Assembly: GCF_016862315.1 (NCBI RefSeq)
Contig: NZ_BOMS01000066.1
Span: 1 to 57,821, forward strand
Reading direction: 5' to 3'
DNA: 57,821 nt
From: Actinoplanes palleronii
GTDB lineage: Bacteria; Actinomycetota; Actinomycetes; Mycobacteriales; Micromonosporaceae
Shown: positions 16,940 to 24,956 of the stretch, piece by piece
How the letters are laid out: every line of letters begins with the position of its first letter
How positions within the stretch are numbered: position 1 is the stretch's first letter
Notes under the pieces: model-generated
Told to the model about the DNA's origin: nothing
The model's input: the letters and a program-made list of their open reading frames with translations, nothing else
The model's database searches: none
Translations under genes and position numbers: made by a program

Positions 16940-18385
16940 GTGGCCGGAACCGACACCGCACCGCCCGCGTCGACCGTGCAGAAGCTGAGCTTCCTGACCA
17001 TGACGTCGATGGTGGTCGGGTCGATGATCGGCGCCGGCGTGTTCTCGCTGCCGCGTCGCTTCGCCCAGGAGACCGGGGTGGCCGGGGCACTGATCGCCTG
17101 GACCATCGCCGGCGCGGGCATGCTGATGCTGGCGTTCGTCTTCCAGACCCTCGCGGTACGCAAGCCCGGCCTGGACGCCGGCGTCTACGCGTACGCCAAA
17201 GCGGGTTTCGGTGAATATCTCGGGTTCTTCTCCGCGTTCGGGTACTGGGCCAGCGCCTGTGTGGGCAACGTGACCTACTGGGTGCTGATCATGTCGACGG
17301 TCGGTGCGGTCGTTCCCGGACTCGGCGACGGCGACACCTGGTTGTCGATAGTGCTGTCGACGGTCGGCGTGTGGGTCTTCTTCTACCTGATCCAGCGCGG
17401 TGTCAAGGACGCGGCGGTGGTCAACCGGATCGTCACCATCGCCAAGGTGGTGCCGATCCTGGTCTTCGTGCTGCTCGCGCTCTTCGCCCTGGACCCGGGC
17501 GTGTTCGCCGACAACCTGCGCGGCGGCACCGGTATGGGATCACTGTTCGAGCAGGTCAAGGGCACCATGCTGGTCACCGTTTTCGTGTTCCTGGGTGTCG
17601 AGGGGGCCAGCGTCTACTCCCGGCACGCCAAGCGCCGCCAGGACGTCGGCCGGGCCACTGTGCTCGGGTTCCTCGCGGTGTTCGCGGTCTTCGCGTCGGT
17701 GACGATCGTGTCGTACGGCATCCTGCCCAGCGACGAGATCGCCGCGCTGCGACAGCCCTCGATGGGCGGGGTGCTGGAGGCGGCCGTCGGCGAGTGGGGC
17801 AAGGTCCTGGTCAGTATCGGACTGATCGTGTCGGTGCTCGGCGCCTACCTGGCGTGGACGCTGATGGCCGCCGAGGTGCTCTACGTGGCCGCCCAGGACG
17901 ACGACATGCCGCGGTTCCTGCGCCGCACCACCGCCGGTGACGTGCCGTTCGCCGCGCTGCTGCTGACCACCGCCCTGATCCAGGTGGTCCTGGTGGTCAC
18001 GTATTTCTCCGAGGACGCGTTCAACTTCGCGCTCGACCTGACCAGCGCGCTGAGCCTGATCCCGTTCCTGCTCGCCGCCGCGTACGCGTTGAAGCTCGCC
18101 ATCACCCGGGACACCTACCGCGAGCAGCCACGGGGCTGGGGGCGGGAGCTGACCGTGGGGGTGCTCGCCGTGGCGTACACGATCTTCCTGCTCTTCGCGG
18201 CCGGGCCGAAGTTCCTGCTCGTCTCGTTCATCGTCTACGCCCCGGCCACGCTGCTGTTCGTGCTGGCCCGCCGGGAGCAGGGCCGGCGGCTGTTCTCCGG
18301 CCGCGAACTCGTCATCCTCGCCGTCTCGGTGATCGGCGCCGTCGCCGGCATCACGGCGCTCGCGACCGGCTGGATCTCCATCTGA
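16940..18385 (+). CDS. arcD: Arginine/ornithine antiporter, APC superfamily
   Basis: 481 residues, GTG start with AGAGAGG upstream. There are 12-13 hydrophobic segments. The first helix motif SMVVGSMIGAGVFSLPRRFA and the following GLDAGVYAYAKAGFGEYLGF match the basic amino acid antiporter branch of APC proteins. Position directly before arginine deiminase supports arginine uptake in exchange for the deiminase product citrulline or for ornithine. No ornithine carbamoyltransferase or carbamate kinase follows, so arginine/citrulline exchange fits the local genes better. Confidence 0.88.
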   Translation: MAGTDTAPPASTVQKLSFLTMTSMVVGSMIGAGVFSLPRRFAQETGVAGALIAWTIAGAGMLMLAFVFQTLAVRKPGLDAGVYAYAKAGFGEYLGFFSAFGYWASACVGNVTYWVLIMSTVGAVVPGLGDGDTWLSIVLSTVGVWVFFYLIQRGVKDAAVVNRIVTIAKVVPILVFVLLALFALDPGVFADNLRGGTGMGSLFEQVKGTMLVTVFVFLGVEGASVYSRHAKRRQDVGRATVLGFLAVFAVFASVTIVSYGILPSDEIAALRQPSMGGVLEAAVGEWGKVLVSIGLIVSVLGAYLAWTLMAAEVLYVAAQDDDMPRFLRRTTAGDVPFAALLLTTALIQVVLVVTYFSEDAFNFALDLTSALSLIPFLLAAAYALKLAITRDTYREQPRGWGRELTVGVLAVAYTIFLLFAAGPKFLLVSFIVYAPATLLFVLARREQGRRLFSGRELVILAVSVIGAVAGITALATGWISI

Positions 18386-18403
18386 CCTTTCAGGAGGCAA
18401 CCC

Positions 18404-19660
18404 ATGTCCCTCGACAACGACGTCACCACGCTGGGTGTGCACTCGGAGGTCGGCCGGCTGCGCAAGGTGCTGGTCTGCTCGCCCGGCCTGGCGCACCGCC
18501 GGCTCACCCCGAGCAACGCCGACGACCTGCTCTTCGACGACGTCATGTGGGTGGAGATGGCGCAGCGCGACCACGCCGACTTCGTCAACAAGCTGCGGTC
18601 CCGCGGCGTGGAGGTGGTCGAGCTGCACGACCTGCTCGCCGAGACGATGGCGATCACCGAGGCCCGGGACTGGCTGCTCGACCGCAAGATCATCGCCAAC
18701 GAGGTCGGGCTGGGCCTGCTCGACGACACCCGCGCGTTCCTGGGTGAGCTCAAGCCGCGGGAGCTCACCGAGTACCTGATCGGCGGGCTGTCCACCGCCG
18801 ACCTGCCGGCCGAGGTCCGCTCCGGTTATCTGGCCCTGGCCCGGGAGTCCTCCGGCGTCCGCGAGTACCTGATGCCCCCGCTGCCCAACACCCTCTACAC
18901 CCGCGACACCACCTGCTGGCTGTACGGCGGGGTGACCCTCAACCCGCTCTACTGGCCGGCCCGGCACGACGAGACCCTGCTGATGAAGGCGGTCTACCGG
19001 TTCCACCCGGACTTCGCCGGCGCGCCGGTCTGGTGGGGCGACCCGGAGCGGGACTGGGGACTTGCCACCTTCGAGGGCGGCGACGTGATGCCGGTCGGCA
19101 ACGGCGTGGTGCTGGTCGGGATGAGTGAGCGCACCTCCCGGCAAGCCATCACCCAGGTCGCCGCGGCGCTGTTCGCGGCCGGCGCCGCCGAGCGGGTGAT
19201 CGTCGCCGGGATGCCGAAGCTGCGGGCCGCCATGCACCTGGACACCGTGTTCACGTTCGCCGACCGCGACGTGGTCACGCTGTACCCGCACATCATGGAC
19301 GGGGTGCACACGTTCACCCTGGTGCCCAGCGACCGGGACACCGGCCTCGACGTGATCGACGAGGGTGACCGGTCGTTCGTGGAGGTGGTGGCGGAGTCGC
19401 TGGGCCTCAAGCAGCTGCGGGTGATCGAGACCGGCGGCGACGTGTACGCCTCGGAACGCCAGCAGTGGGACAGCGGTAACAACGCGGTCGCGGTCGAACC
19501 CGGTGTGGTCTTCACCTACGACCGCAACACCCAGACGAACACCCTGCTGCGCCGGGCCGGGATCGAGGTCATCACGATCGTCGGCGCCGAGCTGGGCCGG
19601 GGCCGCGGCGGCGGGCACTGCATGACCTGCCCGCTGATCCGCGACGCGGTGGAGTTCTGA
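18404..19660 (+). CDS. arcA: Arginine deiminase
   Basis: 418 residues, full length. It converts arginine to citrulline and ammonia. Catalytic features are visible: FEGGDVMPVG (substrate-binding Glu/Asp), MHLDTVFTFADRD (catalytic His and Asp) and the C-terminal nucleophile loop GGGHCMTCPL. A good ribosome binding site (CAGGAGG) precedes the ATG. It lies between the antiporter and a MarC-like gene in the operon. Ammonia release would buffer acid, and arginine use is typical under low oxygen, but the ATP-yielding enzymes of the classic pathway are absent here. Confidence 0.96.
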   Translation: MSLDNDVTTLGVHSEVGRLRKVLVCSPGLAHRRLTPSNADDLLFDDVMWVEMAQRDHADFVNKLRSRGVEVVELHDLLAETMAITEARDWLLDRKIIANEVGLGLLDDTRAFLGELKPRELTEYLIGGLSTADLPAEVRSGYLALARESSGVREYLMPPLPNTLYTRDTTCWLYGGVTLNPLYWPARHDETLLMKAVYRFHPDFAGAPVWWGDPERDWGLATFEGGDVMPVGNGVVLVGMSERTSRQAITQVAAALFAAGAAERVIVAGMPKLRAAMHLDTVFTFADRDVVTLYPHIMDGVHTFTLVPSDRDTGLDVIDEGDRSFVEVVAESLGLKQLRVIETGGDVYASERQQWDSGNNAVAVEPGVVFTYDRNTQTNTLLRRAGIEVITIVGAELGRGRGGGHCMTCPLIRDAVEF

Positions 19661-19667
19661 GGTCGCG

Positions 19668-20291
19668 GTGTCCTTCGACTATGAGGCGCTGGTGTTGTTC
19701 CTGGCGCTGTTCGCGCTCTACAGCCCGGTGGCGGCGCTGTCGTCGTACCTGCCGTACGTCCGGCCGTTCAGCCATCCGCAGCAGCTGCGGATGGCGGCCG
19801 GGCTGGCCGTCAACGTCGTGGTGTTCGTGCTGCTGGCCATCTGGGTCGGCGAGCCGCTGCTGGAGCTGCTCGGGCTGAGCACGGCGGCGCTGACCGCGAC
19901 CGGTGGCATCGCGCTGATCCTGGCCGCGGTGCCGCTGATGCGCGGCACGACGCCGGAAAGTACGGCACCGGAGGTGGAACCGGTCTCACCCCGGTCGGTG
20001 CTGTTCACGCCGCTCACCTTCCCGCTCACCGTCGGCGGGACCACGTTCGCGTTCGGGGTGGCCGCGGCGGCCGACGTGGGCGGGGTGACCGGCCGGCTCT
20101 GGCTGTCGCTGGCCGCGGTGACCTACGCCCTGGTCACCGGGCTGACGCTCTACCTCTCCGGTCACGTGGAGCGCCGGATCTCGGCGGCCGCGGCGGCGAT
20201 CCTGGACCGGATCGCCGGGATCCTGCTCACCAGCATCGCCGTGGTGCTGCTGGTGAACGGCTTCACCGACCTGGTGCGCGCCGCCTGGTAA
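19668..20291 (+). CDS. MarC family integral membrane protein
   Basis: 207 residues, GTG start seven bases after the arcA stop, with six hydrophobic segments. FALYSPVAALSSYLPY matches the N-terminal MarC motif (the usual NP is SP here), and PLTFPLTVGGTT is the second conserved loop of the family. MarC proteins were once linked to antibiotic resistance but have no established substrate. It is last in the DUF1269-HtrA-ArcDA operon, and a terminator hairpin begins at its stop codon. Confidence 0.87.
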   Translation: MSFDYEALVLFLALFALYSPVAALSSYLPYVRPFSHPQQLRMAAGLAVNVVVFVLLAIWVGEPLLELLGLSTAALTATGGIALILAAVPLMRGTTPESTAPEVEPVSPRSVLFTPLTFPLTVGGTTFAFGVAAAADVGGVTGRLWLSLAAVTYALVTGLTLYLSGHVERRISAAAAAILDRIAGILLTSIAVVLLVNGFTDLVRAAW

Positions 20292-20330
20292 TTGATCGTC
20301 GCCCAGAAGAGGACCTGGGCGACGATCAAT
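20291..20330. terminator. Bidirectional hairpin, 16-bp perfect stem
   Basis: Arms 20291-20306 (ATTGATCGTCGCCCAG) and 20315-20330 are perfectly complementary around an 8-base loop. The hairpin begins at the marC-like stop and ends two bases before the stop of the convergent 27-residue gene, so it can terminate both operons. Confidence 0.88.
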
Positions 20331-20332
20331 GC

Positions 20333-20416
20333 TTACCGCCGGCGGACGACGCGCCGGGTCACCCGGCGGGCGGTGCGCCGCCCGGTACGCCGGGCCACTC
20401 TCCGTGATCCGAACAT
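20333..20416 (-). CDS. 27-residue Arg-Arg-periodic peptide
   Basis: A short frame of 28 codons including TAA. It starts 12 bases after the stop of the DUF6325-like gene, with AGGAGA six bases before the ATG. It begins MFGSRRVARRTGRRTARR and continues with the same pattern: an Arg-Arg pair every four residues, 13 arginines in 27 residues. Arginine is written with CGG, CGC, CGT and AGA codons in no repeated order, so the pattern is held at protein level rather than being a DNA repeat. It could bind nucleic acid, ribosomes or acidic lipid head groups. The terminator directly after it supports a real transcript end here. Confidence 0.72.
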   Translation of the reverse strand: MFGSRRVARRTGRRTARRVTRRVVRRR

Positions 20417-20427
20417 GATGTCTCCTC

Positions 20428-20970
20428 TCAGGCTCCCGCGGTCTCCAGGTCGTGCAGTTCCTTGGCCTCCTCGGCGTTCACCAGGCCGATCCCGATCAGG
20501 TCGAACGGGCTGATGAACCCGTCCGCGAGCCGGGCGCCGCCGGCCCGCGCGATCGCGTCGCGCAGCGGCACCGCCCAGTGGTGCTCGATCAGCAGGAGCG
20601 CGGCCGCACTGTCGTTCGGGATCTCGCCCAGCACGTCCCAGGCCTGCGGATCGTCGAAGACCGCGACACCGCCCTCGGCGTCCGCGGCCGCCGCGCCGAG
20701 CGCCGCTCCCGCCTCCATCCCGGCCTCACCCTCGATGCCGAGCCCGATCAGCGCGCCGATCTTGCTGCCCAGCTCGACGGCTTCCTCCCGGGTCAGGTTG
20801 CTGAGGTGCTCGACCTCCAGTTCGCCCTGCGCGTCCTTGTAGACGGCGAGGGCGTCGATCACTCGTACCGTGTCGGTCTGCCGCAGCCGTTCCAACTCGG
20901 CGATGATCTCGCCGTGGAAGTCCGGGTGCCGGAAGCCCAGCACGATCAGCTGTACCGGTCCGATGGCCAT
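20428..20970 (-). CDS. DUF6325/DUF1269-like protein
   Basis: 180 residues from the ATG at 20970 behind AAGGGG. An N-terminal beta-alpha unit (PVQLIVLGFRHPDFHGEI) precedes a Gly/Ala-rich hydrophobic middle (GSKIGALIGLGIEGEAG, AGAALGAAAADAEGG) and a C-terminal unit (SAAALLLIEHHWAVPLRDAI). A SHOCT-like helical tail, NAEEAKELHDLET, closes it. The design parallels the DUF1269 protein at 15333. Function unknown. Promoter: -10 GAGGAT (21012-21007), 32 bp from the palindrome centre, shared divergently with the lipoprotein gene. Confidence 0.8.
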   Translation of the reverse strand: MAIGPVQLIVLGFRHPDFHGEIIAELERLRQTDTVRVIDALAVYKDAQGELEVEHLSNLTREEAVELGSKIGALIGLGIEGEAGMEAGAALGAAAADAEGGVAVFDDPQAWDVLGEIPNDSAAALLLIEHHWAVPLRDAIARAGGARLADGFISPFDLIGIGLVNAEEAKELHDLETAGA

Positions 20971-21035
20971 CTGCTGCCCCTTCTGGTTGCTGTGTGCTCT
21001 GCCCCGATCCTCGGTTCGGCGGACCCGGCGCCGCC

Positions 21036-21052
21036 TCATCCGGCGCGGGTGA
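21036..21052. promoter_or_regulatory. Palindrome TCATCC-N5-GGGTGA between divergent genes
   Basis: On the plus strand CACGCT (21075-21080) begins 31 bp from the centre and predicts transcription from the ATG at 21087 (leaderless). On the minus strand GAGGAT (21012-21007) begins 32 bp away and gives the DUF6325-like gene a ~30-nt leader. Confidence 0.67.
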
Positions 21053-21086
21053 AGCCACTCGCGGGGCCACGCGGCACGCTCCGGTC

Positions 21087-21479
21087 ATGAAGCGTTTCCT
21101 CGTCGTAGTGCTCCTCCTCGGCCTGGCCGGCTGCGCCGCCGAGGAGCCGTCCACCCCACCGGTCTGTGACAGCCTGGCGTCGGTGCAGAACACCGTCGAC
21201 CACATCCGGAACACCAACGTCTCGGAGAACGGGCTGTCTGCGCTGCGGCCGTACCTGACCCAGCTCAAGGACCAGTTCAACCAGCTCTACCTGGACGCCA
21301 AGGCCCAGTTCGCGCCGCAGGCCGACGCGCTGCGCACGGCGGTCGACCAGCTCGGCGCCGACCTGCGGGCCGCGCAGGGCGATCCGAGCGTGGCCAACCT
21401 GGCCACCGTCCGCACCTCGGTCACCTCGGTCCGGGCCGGCGCGCACACCCTGCGCGACGCCATGGCCTCGACCTGCTGA
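21087..21479 (+). CDS. Small lipoprotein with helical-bundle domain
   Basis: 130 residues. I chose the ATG at 21087 (MKRFLVVVLLLGLAGCAAEE), a clear lipoprotein signal with lipobox LAGC. The mature part is mostly helical and amphipathic (LTQLKDQFNQLYLDAKAQ, RTAVDQLGADLRAAQG) with two further cysteines, one near the N-terminus (PPVCDSL) and one at the C-terminal end (ASTC), which may pair. It is probably exported and attached to the outer face of the membrane. It is first in an operon with a DUF7144-like and a YihY-like membrane protein; an accessory envelope role is likely but unproven. The start has no ribosome binding site, fitting a leaderless mRNA. Confidence 0.85.
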   Translation: MKRFLVVVLLLGLAGCAAEEPSTPPVCDSLASVQNTVDHIRNTNVSENGLSALRPYLTQLKDQFNQLYLDAKAQFAPQADALRTAVDQLGADLRAAQGDPSVANLATVRTSVTSVRAGAHTLRDAMASTC

Positions 21480-21492
21480 GCGGGGGTTCACG

Positions 21493-21930
21493 ATGGAGAT
21501 CGAGGAGAGCCGGGCCACCGGCTGGGTCGCCTGGGTGCTGTTCGGCGGCATCCTGCTGGTCCTGCTCGGCGCGATACACCTGACCGTCGGGCTGGTCACG
21601 CTGCTGCGCCCGGAGTTCATCGCCGGCGACCGGGCCGACCTGCTGCTGCCGGTGTCGCTGACCGCGCTCGCCTGGATGCACCTGGCGCTGGGCGTGCTCG
21701 CCCTGGTCACCGGCGCCGGGCTGATCCGCGGGCTGACCTGGGCGCGGGTGGTGGCGATCCAGCTCGCGGTGCTGGCCGCGCTGGTGAACTTCACGTTCAT
21801 CGCGGTCTTCCCGGTGTGGTCGATCATCGCGGTCGTGCTGGCCACGCTGATCGCCTGGGCGGCCGCCATGCACGGCGACGAGGTCGCCGACGCCATCGCC
21901 CCGCCGACGCCGGCCGCCTTCGGGTCGTGA
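21493..21930 (+). CDS. DUF7144-like four-helix membrane protein, copy B
   Basis: 145 residues with four hydrophobic segments. It is homologous to the protein at 11445-11897 over its whole length (WVLFGGILLVLLGAIHLTVG, WMHLALGVLALVTGAGL, TWARVVAIQLAVLAALVNF). The two copies sit in different operons that share the same regulatory palindrome. It overlaps the YihY-like gene by four bases (GTGA). Function unknown. Confidence 0.82.
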   Translation: MEIEESRATGWVAWVLFGGILLVLLGAIHLTVGLVTLLRPEFIAGDRADLLLPVSLTALAWMHLALGVLALVTGAGLIRGLTWARVVAIQLAVLAALVNFTFIAVFPVWSIIAVVLATLIAWAAAMHGDEVADAIAPPTPAAFGS

Positions 21931-22775
21931 TCCGCGGGCTCGACGACTGGCAGCGACGGCACCGCGTGCCCGGCTTCGGGTACGCGGTGCTGCGCAAGTA
22001 CCTGGACGACGGCGGGCCCCGGGAGGCCGCGCTGATCACGTACTACGGGTTCCTCAGTCTCTTCCCGGTGCTGCTGCTCGGCGTGACGATCGTGTCGCAG
22101 GTCCTGGCCGACCGGCCGGAGCTGCGGCGCGAGGTGGTCGACGCGATCGTGCCGGTGCCGCTGCGCGCGGACGTGGACGCGGCGATCGCGGGGATGCCGA
22201 CGTCGTACGCCGCCCTGGCCCTCGGGGTGGCCGGGCTCGCCTACGCGGCCGCCGGGGTGGTGCTCTCGGCGCACCAGACGCTCAACCATCTCGCGGCGGT
22301 CCCCTACCGGGACCGGTCCGGCCTGGTCTCCCGCTACCTGCGGGTGATGGCCGCCCTGGCGGCCCTGCTGGCCGGCATCGTGCTGGTGGCCACGCTGCCG
22401 GCGATCGGCGCGCTCGCCGGCGCCTTCGTCGTGCTGCTGCTGGTCGCGTGGGTGCTGCTGGACCGGCCGGCGCCGCTGCGGTCGCTCTGGCCGGCCGCGC
22501 TGCTCGGTGCGGGCGCGGTGATCCTGCTGGTCCAGCTCGGCGCGGTGCTGCTGCCCGGCCTGATCCGGCGGGCCGGGCCGGTCTACGGCGGTTTCGCCAC
22601 CGTGGCCGGCCTGTTCACCCTGCTCTACCTGCTCAGCAACATGCTGGTGGGCGCGGCCGAGGTGGCCGCGGTCCGGCACGCCCGGCTCTGGCCCCGCGGC
22701 CTGGACCCGGCCCGGCCCACCGAGGCCGACCGGCACGCCCAGGAGTTGCTCACGCGCGAACAGGCTCGGTCTTAG
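21927..22775 (+). CDS. YihY/BrkB family membrane protein
   Basis: 282 residues from a GTG at 21927 that overlaps the preceding stop. Six hydrophobic segments and the family signature near the N-terminus, REAALITYYGFLSLFPVLLL, identify the YihY/BrkB family (formerly misnamed ribonuclease BN). The family is thought to be an envelope transporter of unknown substrate. The last 26 bases overlap the 3' end of the convergent MFS gene, so the transcripts must read through each other there. Confidence 0.87.
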   Translation: MIRGLDDWQRRHRVPGFGYAVLRKYLDDGGPREAALITYYGFLSLFPVLLLGVTIVSQVLADRPELRREVVDAIVPVPLRADVDAAIAGMPTSYAALALGVAGLAYAAAGVVLSAHQTLNHLAAVPYRDRSGLVSRYLRVMAALAALLAGIVLVATLPAIGALAGAFVVLLLVAWVLLDRPAPLRSLWPAALLGAGAVILLVQLGAVLLPGLIRRAGPVYGGFATVAGLFTLLYLLSNMLVGAAEVAAVRHARLWPRGLDPARPTEADRHAQELLTREQARS

Positions 22776-24135
22776 GCAGGAACCACGCCGCCACCAGCCC
22801 GATCGCGCCGGCTACCGCCACCGCCAGCATCGCCAGGGCGTACGCCGTGCCCGGCCGGTTGCCCACCACCGCCACCAGGATCGTCCCGGCCACCGCGCCG
22901 CCCAGCGCCGACCCGAGGTTGGAGACGCTGCGGGACAGCCCGGAGATCTCTCCCTGGAGCTCCTCGCCGAACGCGGACTGCACCACGTTCACCGACGGGG
23001 TGAGCATGCCGCCCAGCCCGAACCCGGTCACGAACAGCCCCGGGACGAACGCCCACACCGAGTGCCAGGCGAAGGCCAGCGAGATCAGCAGCACCACCCC
23101 GACCACGGTGATCAGGAAGCCGCCGACGATCAGGGTCCGCTGAGCGCGCCGCTTCGCGAACCGCTCGGCGGCCAGCGAGGAGAGCAGCAACCCGGCCGTG
23201 GTGGCGGTGAACACCAGCCCGGTCTCGATCGCGTTGTAGCCCCGGACCACCTGCAGGTACGCCGAGACCACGAACGACGTGCCCATCAGCATCAGCCACT
23301 GCAGACACTGCGTGATCATGCCGAGGTTCGCGGTCCGGTCGCGGAACAGCGCGGTGGACAGCAGCGCCGGCCGGCCGGACCGTTCCTTCGCGCGCATCGA
23401 GAAGAAGAACCAGGTCAGTGCCCCCGCGCCGGCCACCACCAGGCCGACGGACAGCAGCAGGTTGTTGTCGGCCAGCAGGATGCCGGAGACCACCAGCACC
23501 AGGCCGAGCGCGGAGAGCGCCGCACCGGCCGGGTCGGTCGGCTGGGTCGGGTCCGGCGGCAGCGGGTCACGCACCCAGCGCCGGCTGAGCACCGCGATCA
23601 GCAGCACGACGAGCGCCTGGAACACGAACGCGGCCCGCCAGCTGAACACCGTGGTGATGAGCCCGCCGATCAGCGGCCCGGCCGCCGCGCCGACCCCGCC
23701 CAGCGCGCTGATCATGCCGAACGCCCGGGCCCGCGACGCCAGGTCGGTGAAGAGCAGGGTGGTCAGGATGTAGACCGGCGGGATCAGCATCGCGGTGCCG
23801 ACCCCCTCCAGGATCGAGTTGCCCAGGATCAGCACGCCCAGGCCCGGTGCGACCGAGCTGAGCAGCGCGCCGACCGCGTAGATCAGCAGGCCGATCGTCA
23901 GGCAGCGTTTGCGGCCGATCCGGTCGGTCAGCTTGCCGCCCGGGATCATCAGGGCCGCCATCACCAGCAGGAAGATCGTGATGGCCACCTGGACCCCGGC
24001 GACCGTGGTGTCCAGGTCCTCGCTGATGTCGTTGATCATCACGTTCATGTTCGAGCCGGCGAAACTGCAAATGAACTGGGCCAGCGCGAACGGGATCAGG
24101 GCCCGTCTGAGTTCCGCCGGGAAACGTCCGGTCAT
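22750..24135 (-). CDS. MFS multidrug-type transporter (DHA2-like)
   Basis: 461 residues from the ATG at 24135 (GGAGGCGG upstream). About 14 hydrophobic segments with family motifs VAITIFLLVMAALMIPGGKL, DRIGRKR and GMISALGGVGAAAGPLIGG. It is likely an exporter. It lies 85 bases downstream of the Rv1733c-like gene on the same strand and may be read from that promoter; I found no convincing promoter of its own. Its 3' end overlaps the YihY-like gene by 26 bases. Confidence 0.87.
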   Translation of the reverse strand: MTGRFPAELRRALIPFALAQFICSFAGSNMNVMINDISEDLDTTVAGVQVAITIFLLVMAALMIPGGKLTDRIGRKRCLTIGLLIYAVGALLSSVAPGLGVLILGNSILEGVGTAMLIPPVYILTTLLFTDLASRARAFGMISALGGVGAAAGPLIGGLITTVFSWRAAFVFQALVVLLIAVLSRRWVRDPLPPDPTQPTDPAGAALSALGLVLVVSGILLADNNLLLSVGLVVAGAGALTWFFFSMRAKERSGRPALLSTALFRDRTANLGMITQCLQWLMLMGTSFVVSAYLQVVRGYNAIETGLVFTATTAGLLLSSLAAERFAKRRAQRTLIVGGFLITVVGVVLLISLAFAWHSVWAFVPGLFVTGFGLGGMLTPSVNVVQSAFGEELQGEISGLSRSVSNLGSALGGAVAGTILVAVVGNRPGTAYALAMLAVAVAGAIGLVAAWFLPKTEPVRA

Positions 24136-24220
24136 CGCTGCACCGCCTCCGTGGTCTACTCGGTCCCGGCGCACACTGCCCCGGCGTGCGGCTCCCGGCA
24201 TCCTCCGGGGCGCATGACTT

Positions 24221-24805
24221 TCACCGGCGGTCGCCGCTCCAGCGCGGGCCGACCTCGCGCCACTCCCGGGTCCAGGCCCGGTCCCGCCCGCGGTCCAGCA
24301 GGGCCCGGCCGATCCGGTGCAGGACGGTCAGCCCGGCGGCCAGGCAGAGCACCACCGCCGCACCGACCAGGACCGCCTGGGAGACCGGCCGCCGCCGGGC
24401 CGGGCCGGCCCGTTGCTCACCCGTCTCGTCCACCCAGATCTGCACCCGGCCGCCGGCGCGGGCGCCCGGGTCGACCTGCACGATCCCGGCGCGCGGCGCA
24501 CCGTTCGGCGCGGCCCAGGTGGCCCGCGCGGCCAGCGGCAGGGTGGACGCGGTCCCCTGCGGACCGAACGTGCCGGCGTTCTCGGCCAGCACCGCGTCCA
24601 CCCGGAAGATGTGGTCGCGTTCCCACTCCCGGGCCCGCACGTCGGAGCGGTAGCTGGCCTCCCCGGCCTGCCAGGCCAGCAGCGGCGCGCCGGCCAGGAA
24701 CGTGAACACCAGCACGAACACCAGCAGGCTCTCCACCCGGTCGGTGGTGCGGCGCAGCACGTTGCGCTCCCCGCCGAACCGGCGGGCGGCCCCTCGACCG
24801 ATCAT
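24221..24805 (-). CDS. Rv1733c-like two-helix membrane protein
   Basis: 194 residues from the ATG at 24805, preceded by GGGGGAGGA. The N-terminal basic region and helix (ESLLVFVLVFTFLAGAPLLAW), a central extracytoplasmic domain of ~80 residues (WAAPNGAPRAGIVQVDPG, then GGRVQIWVDETGE) and a second helix (VLVGAAVVLCLAAGLTVLH) reproduce the Rv1733c family layout. In M. tuberculosis Rv1733c belongs to the DosR dormancy regulon; its activity is unknown. Promoter -10 GATTCT (24845-24840) begins 32 bp from the palindrome centre. Confidence 0.85.
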   Translation of the reverse strand: MIGRGAARRFGGERNVLRRTTDRVESLLVFVLVFTFLAGAPLLAWQAGEASYRSDVRAREWERDHIFRVDAVLAENAGTFGPQGTASTLPLAARATWAAPNGAPRAGIVQVDPGARAGGRVQIWVDETGEQRAGPARRRPVSQAVLVGAAVVLCLAAGLTVLHRIGRALLDRGRDRAWTREWREVGPRWSGDRR

Positions 24806-24868
24806 TCGCGGTTCCTCCCCCAGCCGTCGCCCGGACTCGAGAATCCGTTCCGGCGTCACCGGGCGTCG

Positions 24869-24885
24869 CCATTCGCCGCGGATGA
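24869..24885. promoter_or_regulatory. Palindrome CCATTC-N5-GGATGA between Rv1733c-like and ZIP-like genes
   Basis: One half is perfect and the other has four of six bases. Plus-strand -10-like CACCGT (24908-24913) begins 31 bp from the centre; minus-strand GATTCT (24845-24840) begins 32 bp away. Both genes then have leaders of ~28-37 nt with ribosome binding sites. Confidence 0.58.
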
Positions 24886-24956
24886 TTCGCCGGGGAACCG
24901 GCCGCGTCACCGTGGTTCCGGGGCGGCGCGGGCCGGCCCGGGAAGGGGCCGGCACC

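Noticed and set aside
24198..24214. Palindrome copy for the MFS gene at 22750-24135 (GCATCC-N5-GGCGCA)
   Set aside because: The second half is poor and no NANNNT hexamer begins 31-32 bp away; the gene is more likely read from the Rv1733c-like promoter.
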